A stretch of DNA of 6,646 nucleotides, taken from positions 1-6,646 of the forward strand of contig JAQTVS010000156.1 in NCBI GenBank assembly GCA_028706735.1, in the 5' to 3' direction. The translations under genes and the position numbers were made by a program. Below, one piece after another: positions 1 to 5,932 of this stretch. Numbering within the stretch: position 1 is the stretch's first letter; the number at the start of each line of letters is the position of its first letter. The stretch comes from Thiomonas sp. (GTDB lineage Bacteria > Pseudomonadota > Gammaproteobacteria > Burkholderiales > Burkholderiaceae_C). The notes beneath the pieces are model-generated. The model saw only the letters and a program-made list of their open reading frames with translations. It made no database searches and was not told the origin of the DNA.

Positions 1-60
1 TTCACGGCTGGCTTGCGCATACTGCGTGACGCCGCACGATTTGCCGAGGCATTGCCATGA
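1..60 (+). CDS. C-terminal end of an upstream gene (partial, unidentified)
   Basis: Frame 1 is open from the window edge and ends in TGA at 58-60. It encodes the 19 residues FTAGLRILRDAARFAEALP. The stop overlaps the aminotransferase start as ATGA, the usual sign of a translationally coupled upstream gene in the same operon. The short, Ala/Arg-rich, probably helical tail could end an aminotransferase-like, regulator or peptidase protein, but it is too short to assign. No function is proposed. Confidence 0.6.
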   Translation, partial: FTAGLRILRDAARFAEALP

Positions 61-1421
61 TTCCAAAGCCAATTTCCACCGAACGTATCGCCCGCTTTCA
101 TGCGGCTGAAGCCGCACGCTTTCTCGCCGACCACCCGCGCTGTGTTGTGCTGCATGCGCGGGCGCAGCGCCACTTTCTGTTCGGCGTGCCGCTGCACTGG
201 ATGGCCGATGCGCCAACGCCCGCGCCGCTCTACGTGGACAAGGCGCAGGGTGCGCGCCTGTTCGACGTGGACGGCCACGCGCTGATCGACTTCTGCCTCG
301 GCGACACCGGCGCCATGTTCGGCCACAGCCCCGCAGCCATCGCCCGCACCCTGGGGGAGCACGGCGCAGACGGCGCCACCACCATGCTGGCGTCCACCGT
401 GGCGCTCGAGGTTGCAGATCTGCTGGAGCAGCGCTTCGGCCTGCCGATGTGGCAGTTCACAGCCACGGCCAGCGACGCCAACCGCTTTGTGCTGCGCTGG
501 GCGCGCGCGCTCACCGGGCGCAAGCACATCGCGGTGTTCAACGGCTGCTATCACGGCACGGTCGATGACGTGTTCGTCGATCTCGATGCCGACGGCGCCA
601 CCCACACCCGCCCCAGCCTGCTCGGCCAAGTGCAAGACCTCACGGCCTATACCCGGGTGGTCGAGTTCAACGACCTGGACGCTCTGCGCGCCGCGCTAGG
701 CGCGGGCGACGTGGCCTGCGTGCTCACCGAGCCGGTGCTCACCAATATCGGCATGGTGCTGCCCGAGCCGGGCTTTCTCGACGCCGTGCGCGCCCTCACC
801 CGCGAACACGGCGCGCTGCTGATGATCGACGAAACCCACACCCTGTCCTGCGGCCCCGGCGGCTATTGCCGCGAACACGGCCTGCAGCCCGATGTGCTCG
901 TTCTGGGCAAGCCGATTGCCGGCGGCACGCCCGGTGCGGCCTATGGCTTCACCGCAGAAGTCGGCGCGCGCATGCAGGCGGCCAAGACCGCCGCGCCCCC
1001 CGGGCATTCCGGCATCGGCACCACGCTGTCAGCGGGGCTGCTCACCCTGCGGCTGATGCGCGCCATGCTGGCGGAGGTGATGACCGAGGCCGCTTATGCC
1101 CAGATGTTCGCCATCGCGCAGCGCGTGGCAGACGGCCTGCACGGCGTGATCGCGCGGCACGCACTGCCCTGGACGGTGACGCGCATCGGCGCACGCTGCG
1201 AAGTGCAGTTCGCCCCGCAACGCCCGCGCAACGGCAGCGAGGCCCGCGCCGCGTTTGACGACGCGCTGGAGCCCGCGCTGCAACTCGCGCTCATCAACCG
1301 CGGCGTGCTGCTCACACCGTTTCACAACATGCTGCTCGCCAGCCCCGCGCACACGGCAGAAGATGCCCAGACGCTGATCCACGCCTTCAACGCTGCGCTG
1401 ACCGCGCTGCGAGCGGCGTGA
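57..1421 (+). CDS. Class III PLP-dependent aminotransferase, glutamate-1-semialdehyde aminomutase-like
   Basis: This is a 454-residue cytoplasmic PLP enzyme of fold type I, class III, the superfamily of glutamate-1-semialdehyde aminomutase (HemL) and omega-transaminases. Visible marks are the NGCYHG segment at 162-167 (an aromatic Tyr-His that stacks on the cofactor), D258-E259 in DETHT (the Asp binds the pyridine nitrogen), the Schiff-base lysine K285 in LGKPIAGG, and G321-T322-T323 from the neighbouring subunit, which contacts the cofactor phosphate. The segment at 134-142 reads FTATASDAN where HemL has an SGTEA-type phosphate loop. That difference, and a length about 25 residues above typical HemL, argue against a role in haem synthesis. 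The start overlaps the upstream stop (ATGA) and has GAGG at 46-49, seven bases upstream. Such proteins are usually annotated as aspartate aminotransferase family, which does not establish the substrate. The family call is firm and the substrate is unknown. Confidence 0.9.
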   Translation: MIPKPISTERIARFHAAEAARFLADHPRCVVLHARAQRHFLFGVPLHWMADAPTPAPLYVDKAQGARLFDVDGHALIDFCLGDTGAMFGHSPAAIARTLGEHGADGATTMLASTVALEVADLLEQRFGLPMWQFTATASDANRFVLRWARALTGRKHIAVFNGCYHGTVDDVFVDLDADGATHTRPSLLGQVQDLTAYTRVVEFNDLDALRAALGAGDVACVLTEPVLTNIGMVLPEPGFLDAVRALTREHGALLMIDETHTLSCGPGGYCREHGLQPDVLVLGKPIAGGTPGAAYGFTAEVGARMQAAKTAAPPGHSGIGTTLSAGLLTLRLMRAMLAEVMTEAAYAQMFAIAQRVADGLHGVIARHALPWTVTRIGARCEVQFAPQRPRNGSEARAAFDDALEPALQLALINRGVLLTPFHNMLLASPAHTAEDAQTLIHAFNAALTALRAA

Positions 1422-1439
1422 ACAAGCGCCACCCCAAGC

Positions 1440-1946
1440 TCAGGGCTTGATGTATTCGAACCCCGCATGTTCGAGCTGCATGATGCGCAGCACGCCGGCG
1501 GGCACGATCACCGCCTGCGGCACGATCGCGGGCATGTGGCCGAGTTTTTTCGCCATGCCTTCCATGGTGTTGTGGCAGGCGTCGAACTCGATGCCCTGGT
1601 CATTCAGTGACGCAATCCGCGCAGCAACCGGGCTATTTTTGAGCAGCATTTTGAGCCCCGGCCCAAAGGCAACGACCACTACGCGCGCGTTCTCCTGACC
1701 CACGGCGTTGAGCACATTGAGGGCGTTGTTCAGCGTCAGTTCCCAGCGCGCGGGGTCATCTTCGCTGACCTGCAGCACGAGGTCGTATTTGGCGAACGGC
1801 AGTTTGTGAATGAAGATCGGCGCATCGAACTTGAAGTCGTTCAGCATCGACGGATTGGCGGCCTGCGCCTGCGCCAGACCGGCGCCCAGCAGGGCAAAAG
1901 CCAGCGCCGCGCTGCGGGCATGGCGGAACAGGGGGGTGCGTGTCAT
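1440..1946 (-). CDS. Exported DsrE/DsrF-like family protein
   Basis: This is a 168-residue protein. The chosen ATG at 1946-1944 is preceded by GAGGAG with a six-base gap. A longer GTG-start frame from 1991 would bury the signal peptide and has no ribosome site. Residues 1-29 form a Sec signal peptide: Arg/His-rich start, hydrophobic stretch near 13-24, and likely cleavage after AQA at 27-29. The mature part has the DsrE/F-like fold pattern: a YDLVLQVSEDD strand near 54-64, ARVVVVAFGPG at 87-97, then GIEFDACHNTM at 118-128, and a C-terminal VPAGVLRIMQLEHAGFEYIKP-type tail. C124 is the only cysteine and sits where related proteins carry a persulfide. It is the downstream partner of the exported rhodanese, 112 bp away, and converges on the aminotransferase with an 18-bp gap. 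A periplasmic sulfur carrier is inferred. The family call is secure, but many homologues of this group are uncharacterised. Confidence 0.88.
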   Translation of the reverse strand: MTRTPLFRHARSAALAFALLGAGLAQAQAANPSMLNDFKFDAPIFIHKLPFAKYDLVLQVSEDDPARWELTLNNALNVLNAVGQENARVVVVAFGPGLKMLLKNSPVAARIASLNDQGIEFDACHNTMEGMAKKLGHMPAIVPQAVIVPAGVLRIMQLEHAGFEYIKP

Positions 1947-2023
1947 GGATGTCTCCTCGAATGGGTGGATGTTGTCCTTGATTTTTATCACGCCAAGGAT
2001 CGAACGCGTGTTGCAGGATGTCT

Positions 2024-2041
2024 CTGCGGGCGCACCCGCAG
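2024..2041. repeat. Perfect 7-bp-stem hairpin between the rhodanese and DsrE genes
   Basis: CTGCGGG and CCCGCAG form a perfect 7-bp stem around a CGCA tetraloop, 17 bases past the rhodanese stop in the minus-strand direction. No T-run follows on either strand, so it does not meet the intrinsic terminator pattern. It could stabilise or punctuate a shared transcript, or be chance in GC-rich DNA. Confidence 0.35.
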
Positions 2042-2058
2042 CAGCGGCAACGGGCGGA

Positions 2059-3054
2059 TCAGAAGTTGACGATGGGCAGACCGCGCTGAACCCACTCGTT
2101 CATCCCGCCGGGATATTCACGCAGACCTTTCACCCCCATGATGCGGTCGATCACAAACCAGGTGCCGGCCGCGTACTGCCCCGTATTGCAGTAGACGATG
2201 CCGGGCGCAAGCCGGTGCACACTCGCGCCCGCCAACACTTTGCGATACACAGACGCAGACAAAAAGCGCCAGGAGCCATCGTCCGCATTGCGGTAAAGCA
2301 ACTCGGCCGGCAGATCGGAACTGTCCGCCAGACGCCCGCCGACCGGAACCACCGGCGTGCGCTCCAGCCCGGCGAACTGCGCCAGCGGGCGGGCATCGAG
2401 CAACAGCTTGCGCGCACGCTGCGCCGTCTGCACCTCGGCCGTGGTGGCCAGCAGCGCCGGGTTTGGCGCCTGCGCCTTCCACTGGCTGGAACGCATGGGC
2501 GCGATGGCGTCCGTATCCACGTCATACCCGGCTGAGATCCAGGCGTGCATGCCGCCATTGAGAATCGCAATCTGATCGGCGGGAACGCCGAACACCTGCA
2601 ACTCCCAGGCGAAGAAGGCCGCCTCCTGCAGCGAGGTGGCGTCGTCGCCGGTGGGCACGATGACGATGGGCTTGCCCGGCTGCAATTGCACCGCCTGCAT
2701 GCTTTCCTCGAAATCCTTTGCCGTTGGCAGCAGGAAGTCGATCTTCTTGCCGTCGATCACATGCTTTTGCCGCAGCCCCCAGAAGTTGACCGACAGCGCA
2801 TCCGTGATGTGTCCGCCCACCTCGTCGAGCACCTTCTGCCCTTTGATGGTGCTGAACTTGGGGTCATTGGTCAGCGAATTCAGACTGTCGCGGATGTCGA
2901 CGATCTGCACCGCTTTGGCGTGGTCGTGCAGCCACGGCGGCGTCACCAGCGGGCCGGGCAGTACCGCGGCCTGCGCGGCGCTCACACCGGCAGCAAGCGC
3001 AAACAGCAGCGCCCCTATCCAGCTCTTGGGCAAACCCCATTGAGCGACTTTCAT
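2059..3054 (-). CDS. Exported two-domain rhodanese (thiosulfate/3-mercaptopyruvate sulfurtransferase-like)
   Basis: This is a 331-residue protein with tandem rhodanese domains, the layout of thiosulfate or 3-mercaptopyruvate sulfurtransferases, which pass a sulfane sulfur from a donor to a thiol acceptor via a cysteine persulfide. Residues 1-29 form a signal peptide (Lys-rich start, hydrophobic 12-24, AQA cleavage at 27-29), so it acts in the periplasm. Domain 1 spans roughly 45-180 (GGHITDA at 80-86, LNGGMHAW at 165-172). Its loop PTGDDAT at 134-140 lacks cysteine and so is structural. Domain 2 (about 200-331) carries the six-residue active loop after C289 in CNTGQYA, and YPGGMNEW at 314-321. 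C289 is the only cysteine in the whole protein. GGAGG, with a six-base spacer, precedes the ATG. It is followed by the exported DsrE-like gene and preceded in tandem by the ArsR gene. The physiological donor and acceptor cannot be read from the sequence. Confidence 0.9.
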   Translation of the reverse strand: MKVAQWGLPKSWIGALLFALAAGVSAAQAAVLPGPLVTPPWLHDHAKAVQIVDIRDSLNSLTNDPKFSTIKGQKVLDEVGGHITDALSVNFWGLRQKHVIDGKKIDFLLPTAKDFEESMQAVQLQPGKPIVIVPTGDDATSLQEAAFFAWELQVFGVPADQIAILNGGMHAWISAGYDVDTDAIAPMRSSQWKAQAPNPALLATTAEVQTAQRARKLLLDARPLAQFAGLERTPVVPVGGRLADSSDLPAELLYRNADDGSWRFLSASVYRKVLAGASVHRLAPGIVYCNTGQYAAGTWFVIDRIMGVKGLREYPGGMNEWVQRGLPIVNF

Positions 3055-3216
3055 TGGACCCCTCCATTTGTAATGATGATTGGAGTGCCGATTATTCCGG
3101 GAAGCAACGCAGCAAAAACAGGGATTTGTTTGGTTGATGGATATCGAATTTATGAATCATTCTGTGCGGATGCCGCCGGGCGTTCAGCCATCGGCCGTGC
3201 AATAGAGGCGCTGAAG
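3055..3216 (-). promoter_or_regulatory. AT-rich spacer, probable promoter region of the rhodanese-DsrE unit
   Basis: This is the longest gene-free stretch in the window. It is much richer in A+T between about 3064 and 3165 than the flanking genes. On the minus strand, AATAAT (3096-3091) matches five of six bases of a -10 box and lies 37 bases before the rhodanese ATG. No good -35 is seen at 16-18 bp. The small palindrome TTCCGGGAA (3095-3103) overlaps this box. No terminator with a T-run is seen after the ArsR stop, so read-through from the ArsR gene is possible. Confidence 0.4.
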
Positions 3217-3894
3217 TCATCGCCCACAGCCGAACCGTGCCGCCAGTCCCTGCTGCCCGGTCGGTGTCACGCTGACCGCGCGGCTATCGAGGTGATGCCG
3301 CACCCAGCCGAGTTCGAGGCAGCGCCGGTATAAAGCCACGCCGGTGGGGCCGCTGAGATGATGGCGGCGCTCGCTCCAGTCGATGCAGGTCTTGCTCACC
3401 GGTTGGCGGCGCAGGGCGCGCGTGTCGAGGCCGAAATCGTCGAGCAACGCCAAGCCGCGCGGCGAGAAATGCGCCAGATCGTCTTCGATGTGCAGCGCTT
3501 CGCGCGCCAACAGCCCGTCACAGATCGAAACCCCCAGCCGCCCGGCAAGATGGCTGTAGCAGGTGCGCCCGGCCTGCAGCAGCGGATCGACGCGCGAGGA
3601 TGCGGCGCGCGCCGGGCTCTGCGCCGCGACAAGCATCAACGATTCCAGCAGCGCCGCCACCTGCGCCGAGGCCAGCCGGTAATAGCGGTGGCGGCCCTGC
3701 TGCTTCGCGTCGAGCAGGCCCGCTGCGCGCATCGCGCCGAGATGCCCGCTGGCGGTGGCCGCGCTCACCCCGGCGCAGGCCGCCAGTTCGCCCGCAGGCA
3801 ACGCCCGGCCGTCTCCCAGCGCCAGCAGCATGGCGGCGCGCGCGGGCTCGCCCACCAAGGCGGCGATGCGAGCGATGTCGATGTCGTGAGTCAT
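3217..3894 (-). CDS. ArsR-family winged-helix regulator, long form with C-terminal domain
   Basis: This is a 225-residue DNA-binding regulator. The N-terminal third (about 5-90) is an ArsR-type winged helix: IAALVGEPARAAML near 10-23, recognition region ELAACAGVSAATASGHLGAM at 36-55, then GLLDAKQQGRHRYYRL as the wing at 59-74. A C-terminal domain of about 120 residues follows, with TCYSHLAGRLGV at 111-122 and CIDWSERRHHLSG at 160-172. Classical ArsR/SmtB metal sensors are about 100 residues and lack this half, so the signal may not be a metal. Cysteines are at 40, 112, 125, 160, 182 and 223, and C40 lies in the DNA-reading helix region. The ATG at 3894 is chosen because the family N-terminus begins there, although the ribosome site is weak. 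Extensions to 3990 would run through the operator candidate. The gene is divergent from the MFS exporter, its likely target, and in tandem with the rhodanese gene. Confidence 0.88.
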   Translation of the reverse strand: MTHDIDIARIAALVGEPARAAMLLALGDGRALPAGELAACAGVSAATASGHLGAMRAAGLLDAKQQGRHRYYRLASAQVAALLESLMLVAAQSPARAASSRVDPLLQAGRTCYSHLAGRLGVSICDGLLAREALHIEDDLAHFSPRGLALLDDFGLDTRALRRQPVSKTCIDWSERRHHLSGPTGVALYRRCLELGWVRHHLDSRAVSVTPTGQQGLAARFGCGR

Positions 3895-3950
3895 GGTGAG
3901 TTTCCGATGTTGCGGCTTCCTGGAGCGTGATTGTGAGCGCAGCACGCAGC

Positions 3951-3978
3951 CCATGATTCGGTCACTGCCGAAGCATGG
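3951..3978. promoter_or_regulatory. Inverted-repeat operator candidate between the ArsR and MFS genes
   Basis: CCATGATTCGG (3951-3961) and CCGAAGCATGG (3968-3978) are inverted with 10 of 11 pairs matching around a six-base spacer. The element lies in the 134-bp gap between divergent starts, 57 bases before the ArsR ATG and 50 bases before the chosen MFS ATG. Size and placement fit a dimeric winged-helix repressor controlling both promoters. Binding by this ArsR protein is inferred. Confidence 0.55.
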
Positions 3979-4028
3979 TGATGCACGCAAGGCGACGATG
4001 GCGGCCTGTCCAACTCGTGGTTCGCGCC

Positions 4029-5369
4029 ATGTCCAACGCCCCTGCCGCGCACACCGATCGCCGCGTCATCCTGTTCATTCTGTGCCTGGCCGTGCTCATC
4101 GCCCAGGTGGATACCTCCGTGGTCAACCTCGCGGTGCACGCCATCGGCGTGGGGCTGCACGCGCCGCTGCCCGCGCTGCAATGGGTGGTGGACGGCTACA
4201 ACCTGAGCTACGCCGCGCTGCTGATGACCGGCGGCACCCTGGCCGATCTGCTCGGGCGGCGGCGCGTGCTGCAGGCGGGCGCGGCGGTGTTCGTGCTGGG
4301 TTCCTTGCTCGCCGGGCTGGCGCCGAATATCACCGCGCTGATTGCCGGGCGCGTGCTGGCGGGCATCGGCGCGGCCTTGCTGCTGCCCGCCAGCCTGGCG
4401 CTGATCCGCGTGATCTGGGCCGATCCGCACGAGCGCGCCCACGCCATCGGCGTGTGGGCCGGCACCAATGGCGCGGCGCTGGCCATCGGTCCGACCCTGG
4501 GCGGCTGGCTGATCCAGACGGTGGGCTGGCGCAGCGTGTTTCTGCTGATCGTGCCCATCGGCCTGGCGGTGCTGCTGTGGGCGCCGCGCGCCATCCCCGA
4601 GTCGCGCGATGCGCAGGGGCGGCGCGTCGATCTGCCGGGGCAGTTGTTCGGCGGCCTCGCGTTGGCCGCGCTGGCGGTGGCCGCCATCGTGCACCGTCTG
4701 CTGCTGCCCGCCGTGGCGGCGGCACTGCTGGCCGCGCTGTTGTTCGTGCGCGCCGAACGGCGTGCGGGAACGGGCGCGATGATTCCACTGCCGCTGCTGC
4801 GCAATGCGCGGCTGGTCGCGGTGAACGGCGTGGCCGCGGCGATGACCTTCGGCATGTACGGCGTGCTGTTCTTGCTGCCGCTGAACTGGCTGCGCGGCGG
4901 CGTGCTCGACGCCACCGGCGCGGGCCTGGCGCTGCTGCCGATGTCGCTGGCCTTCGTCGCGCTGTCGCACCGCTCCGGGCCGTGGAGCGTGCGCTTCGGC
5001 ACGCGGCGGCTGATGGCGGGCGGCATGGCGCTGATCGGCGCGGGCATCGCCGTGCTGGCGTGTTCGCACGCGGGGCAAAACCTGTGGCTGGCAGAAATCG
5101 GCCTGTTGCTCACCGGCGTGGGCATGGCGCTGAACACCGGCCCGGTGCTGGCCAGCGCTGTGGCGGCGGTGGAACCCGCCCGCGCCGGCACCGCCTCGGC
5201 CATGATCAACACCGCGCGCATGGTCGGCGCCACGCTGGGCGTGGGCGTGCTGGGCAGCGTTTTTGCGGTGAGCGGCAGCGCCAACGCGGGCTTCGCCATG
5301 GCGATGGCGCTCGGCTCAGTGGTGGTGTTCGCGGGCGCGTTGCTGGCCGTGTCGATGCGCGCGGGTTAG
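4029..5369 (+). CDS. MFS exporter, DHA2 (14-helix drug:H+ antiporter) type
   Basis: This is a 446-residue inner-membrane protein with about 14 hydrophobic segments, as in the EmrB/QacA-like DHA2 group that exports organic compounds using the proton gradient. Motifs are Q26-V-D28-T at the end of helix 1 (the DHA2 D-type motif), GGTLADLLGRRR at 68-79 (motif A, cytoplasmic loop 2-3), and G154-P-T-L-G-G159 in helix 5 (motif C of antiporters). Near the C-terminus, RAGTASAMINTARMVG is the usual helix 13 pattern. The length is slightly short for the group, with compact loops. The start at 4029 puts a short polar leader before helix 1. An in-frame ATG at 3975 would add 18 basic residues but lies inside the operator candidate, and neither start has a strong ribosome site. 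It is divergent from the ArsR gene, which likely represses it. The substrate is unknown. Confidence 0.9.
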   Translation: MSNAPAAHTDRRVILFILCLAVLIAQVDTSVVNLAVHAIGVGLHAPLPALQWVVDGYNLSYAALLMTGGTLADLLGRRRVLQAGAAVFVLGSLLAGLAPNITALIAGRVLAGIGAALLLPASLALIRVIWADPHERAHAIGVWAGTNGAALAIGPTLGGWLIQTVGWRSVFLLIVPIGLAVLLWAPRAIPESRDAQGRRVDLPGQLFGGLALAALAVAAIVHRLLLPAVAAALLAALLFVRAERRAGTGAMIPLPLLRNARLVAVNGVAAAMTFGMYGVLFLLPLNWLRGGVLDATGAGLALLPMSLAFVALSHRSGPWSVRFGTRRLMAGGMALIGAGIAVLACSHAGQNLWLAEIGLLLTGVGMALNTGPVLASAVAAVEPARAGTASAMINTARMVGATLGVGVLGSVFAVSGSANAGFAMAMALGSVVVFAGALLAVSMRAG

Positions 5370-5405
5370 AAGCACAGACCCGCATGTGACCTGCGTTGCC
5401 CTGAA

Positions 5406-5822
5406 TCAGACACCGCCCGCACGCGCCGCATCGAGCGCGCTGCTGGGCACATCGTCCCGCCCAGATGCAACGGTGGATGGGTTGCCTGTGAGCGCGATAT
5501 GCGCATCGCCCCACGCCTTCAGCGCCGCCATCACCGGCTCCAGACTGCGACCGCGCGCGGTGAGGCTGTATTCGACCTTGGGCGGCACCTCGGCGTAGAC
5601 CTTGCGTGCAATCAGGCCATCGGTCTCCAGCTCGCGCAACTGATTGGTCAGCATGCGCTGGGTGACGTTGGGCAGACGGCGGCGCAGTTCATTGAAGCGC
5701 AGCGTGCCGTCCAGCAAGTGGTACAGCACCACGCCCTTCCACTTGCCGTCGATCAGGCTGAGCGTGGCTTCCACCACGCAGCCAGGGCTGCAATCCAGGC
5801 GGCGATGGCGCATGCGCGGCAT
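5406..5822 (-). CDS. HxlR-family (DUF24) winged-helix regulator
   Basis: This is a 138-residue dimeric regulator. HxlR/MarR-like features run in order: [16 protein letters not shown] at 15-30, [20 protein letters not shown] at 34-53 leading into the recognition helix [20 protein letters not shown] at 54-73, then the wing [18 protein letters not shown] at 74-91, and a dimerisation helix [11 protein letters not shown] at 95-105. C15 occupies the conserved N-terminal cysteine position used by YodB, QorR and related proteins to sense quinones, aldehydes or oxidants. A second cysteine, C11, precedes it. The tail after about 112 is low in complexity and family-variable. The start at 5822 has AAAGGA six bases upstream; a downstream ATG at codon 4 is less well placed. 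It is divergent from the oxidoreductase, its likely target, and converges on the MFS gene with a 36-bp gap that holds no clear terminator. Confidence 0.92.
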   Translation of the reverse strand: MPRMRHRRLDCSPGCVVEATLSLIDGKWKGVVLYHLLDGTLRFNELRRRLPNVTQRMLTNQLRELETDGLIARKVYAEVPPKVEYSLTARGRSLEPVMAALKAWGDAHIALTGNPSTVASGRDDVPSSALDAARAGGV

Positions 5823-5833
5823 ACAGTATCCTT

Positions 5834-5873
5834 TTCAACACTATGTGCACAATATGTGCGTACTTGTTCAACA
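5834..5873. promoter_or_regulatory. Nested repeats, HxlR operator candidate
   Basis: In the 110-bp divergent gap, TTCAACA occurs at 5834-5840 and 5867-5873, offset by 33 bp. TATGTGC occurs at 5842-5848 and 5853-5859, offset by 11 bp. The second pair overlaps the inverted repeat GCACA-ATA-TGTGC (5847-5859) and the palindrome TGTGCACA (5844-5851). Offsets of about three and one helical turns place repeats on one DNA face. This suggests a dimer or multimer site for the HxlR protein, but no known HxlR consensus was matched. Confidence 0.45.
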
Positions 5874-5932
5874 GCATGGTAAGCACTACGGTTGTCCTGC
5901 GAAATCCGCCGCATTCAAACCAGGAGAACCCC

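Noticed and set aside
1435..1449. Short hairpin CAAGC/GCTTG at the convergent aminotransferase/DsrE ends
   Set aside because: The stem is only 5 bp, AT-containing, without a T-run on either strand, and it overlaps the DsrE stop; too weak to call a terminator.
1947..1991. Upstream GTG start for the DsrE-like gene at 1991
   Set aside because: It would place 15 polar residues before an obvious signal peptide and has no ribosome site, whereas the ATG at 1946 has GAGGAG at ideal spacing.
1810..2535. A 241-codon plus-strand frame antisense to the DsrE and rhodanese genes
   Set aside because: The composition is Arg/His/Gln-rich with no motif, and it opposes the signal peptide and rhodanese motifs that are clearly coding.
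2545..3333. A 262-codon plus-strand frame running across the rhodanese start, the AT-rich spacer and the ArsR end
   Set aside because: It is antisense to two well-supported genes and shows no recognisable fold; the open stretch in the spacer appears to be chance.
3895..4028. Sigma-70 promoters in the ArsR/MFS gap, for example TTGTGA at 3931-3936 with CATGAT at 3952-3957, or minus-strand CACAAT
   Set aside because: The first pair has a 15-bp spacer and the minus-strand box lacks a matching -35; not convincing enough to annotate.
3893..5389. A 498-codon open frame overlapping the MFS gene, and a 395-codon frame on the opposite strand (3891-5078)
   Set aside because: Both are Arg/Ala/Gly- or Gln/His/Arg-rich translations without any domain pattern, as expected from out-of-frame reading of very GC-rich DNA. 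The MFS frame has clear motifs and helices.
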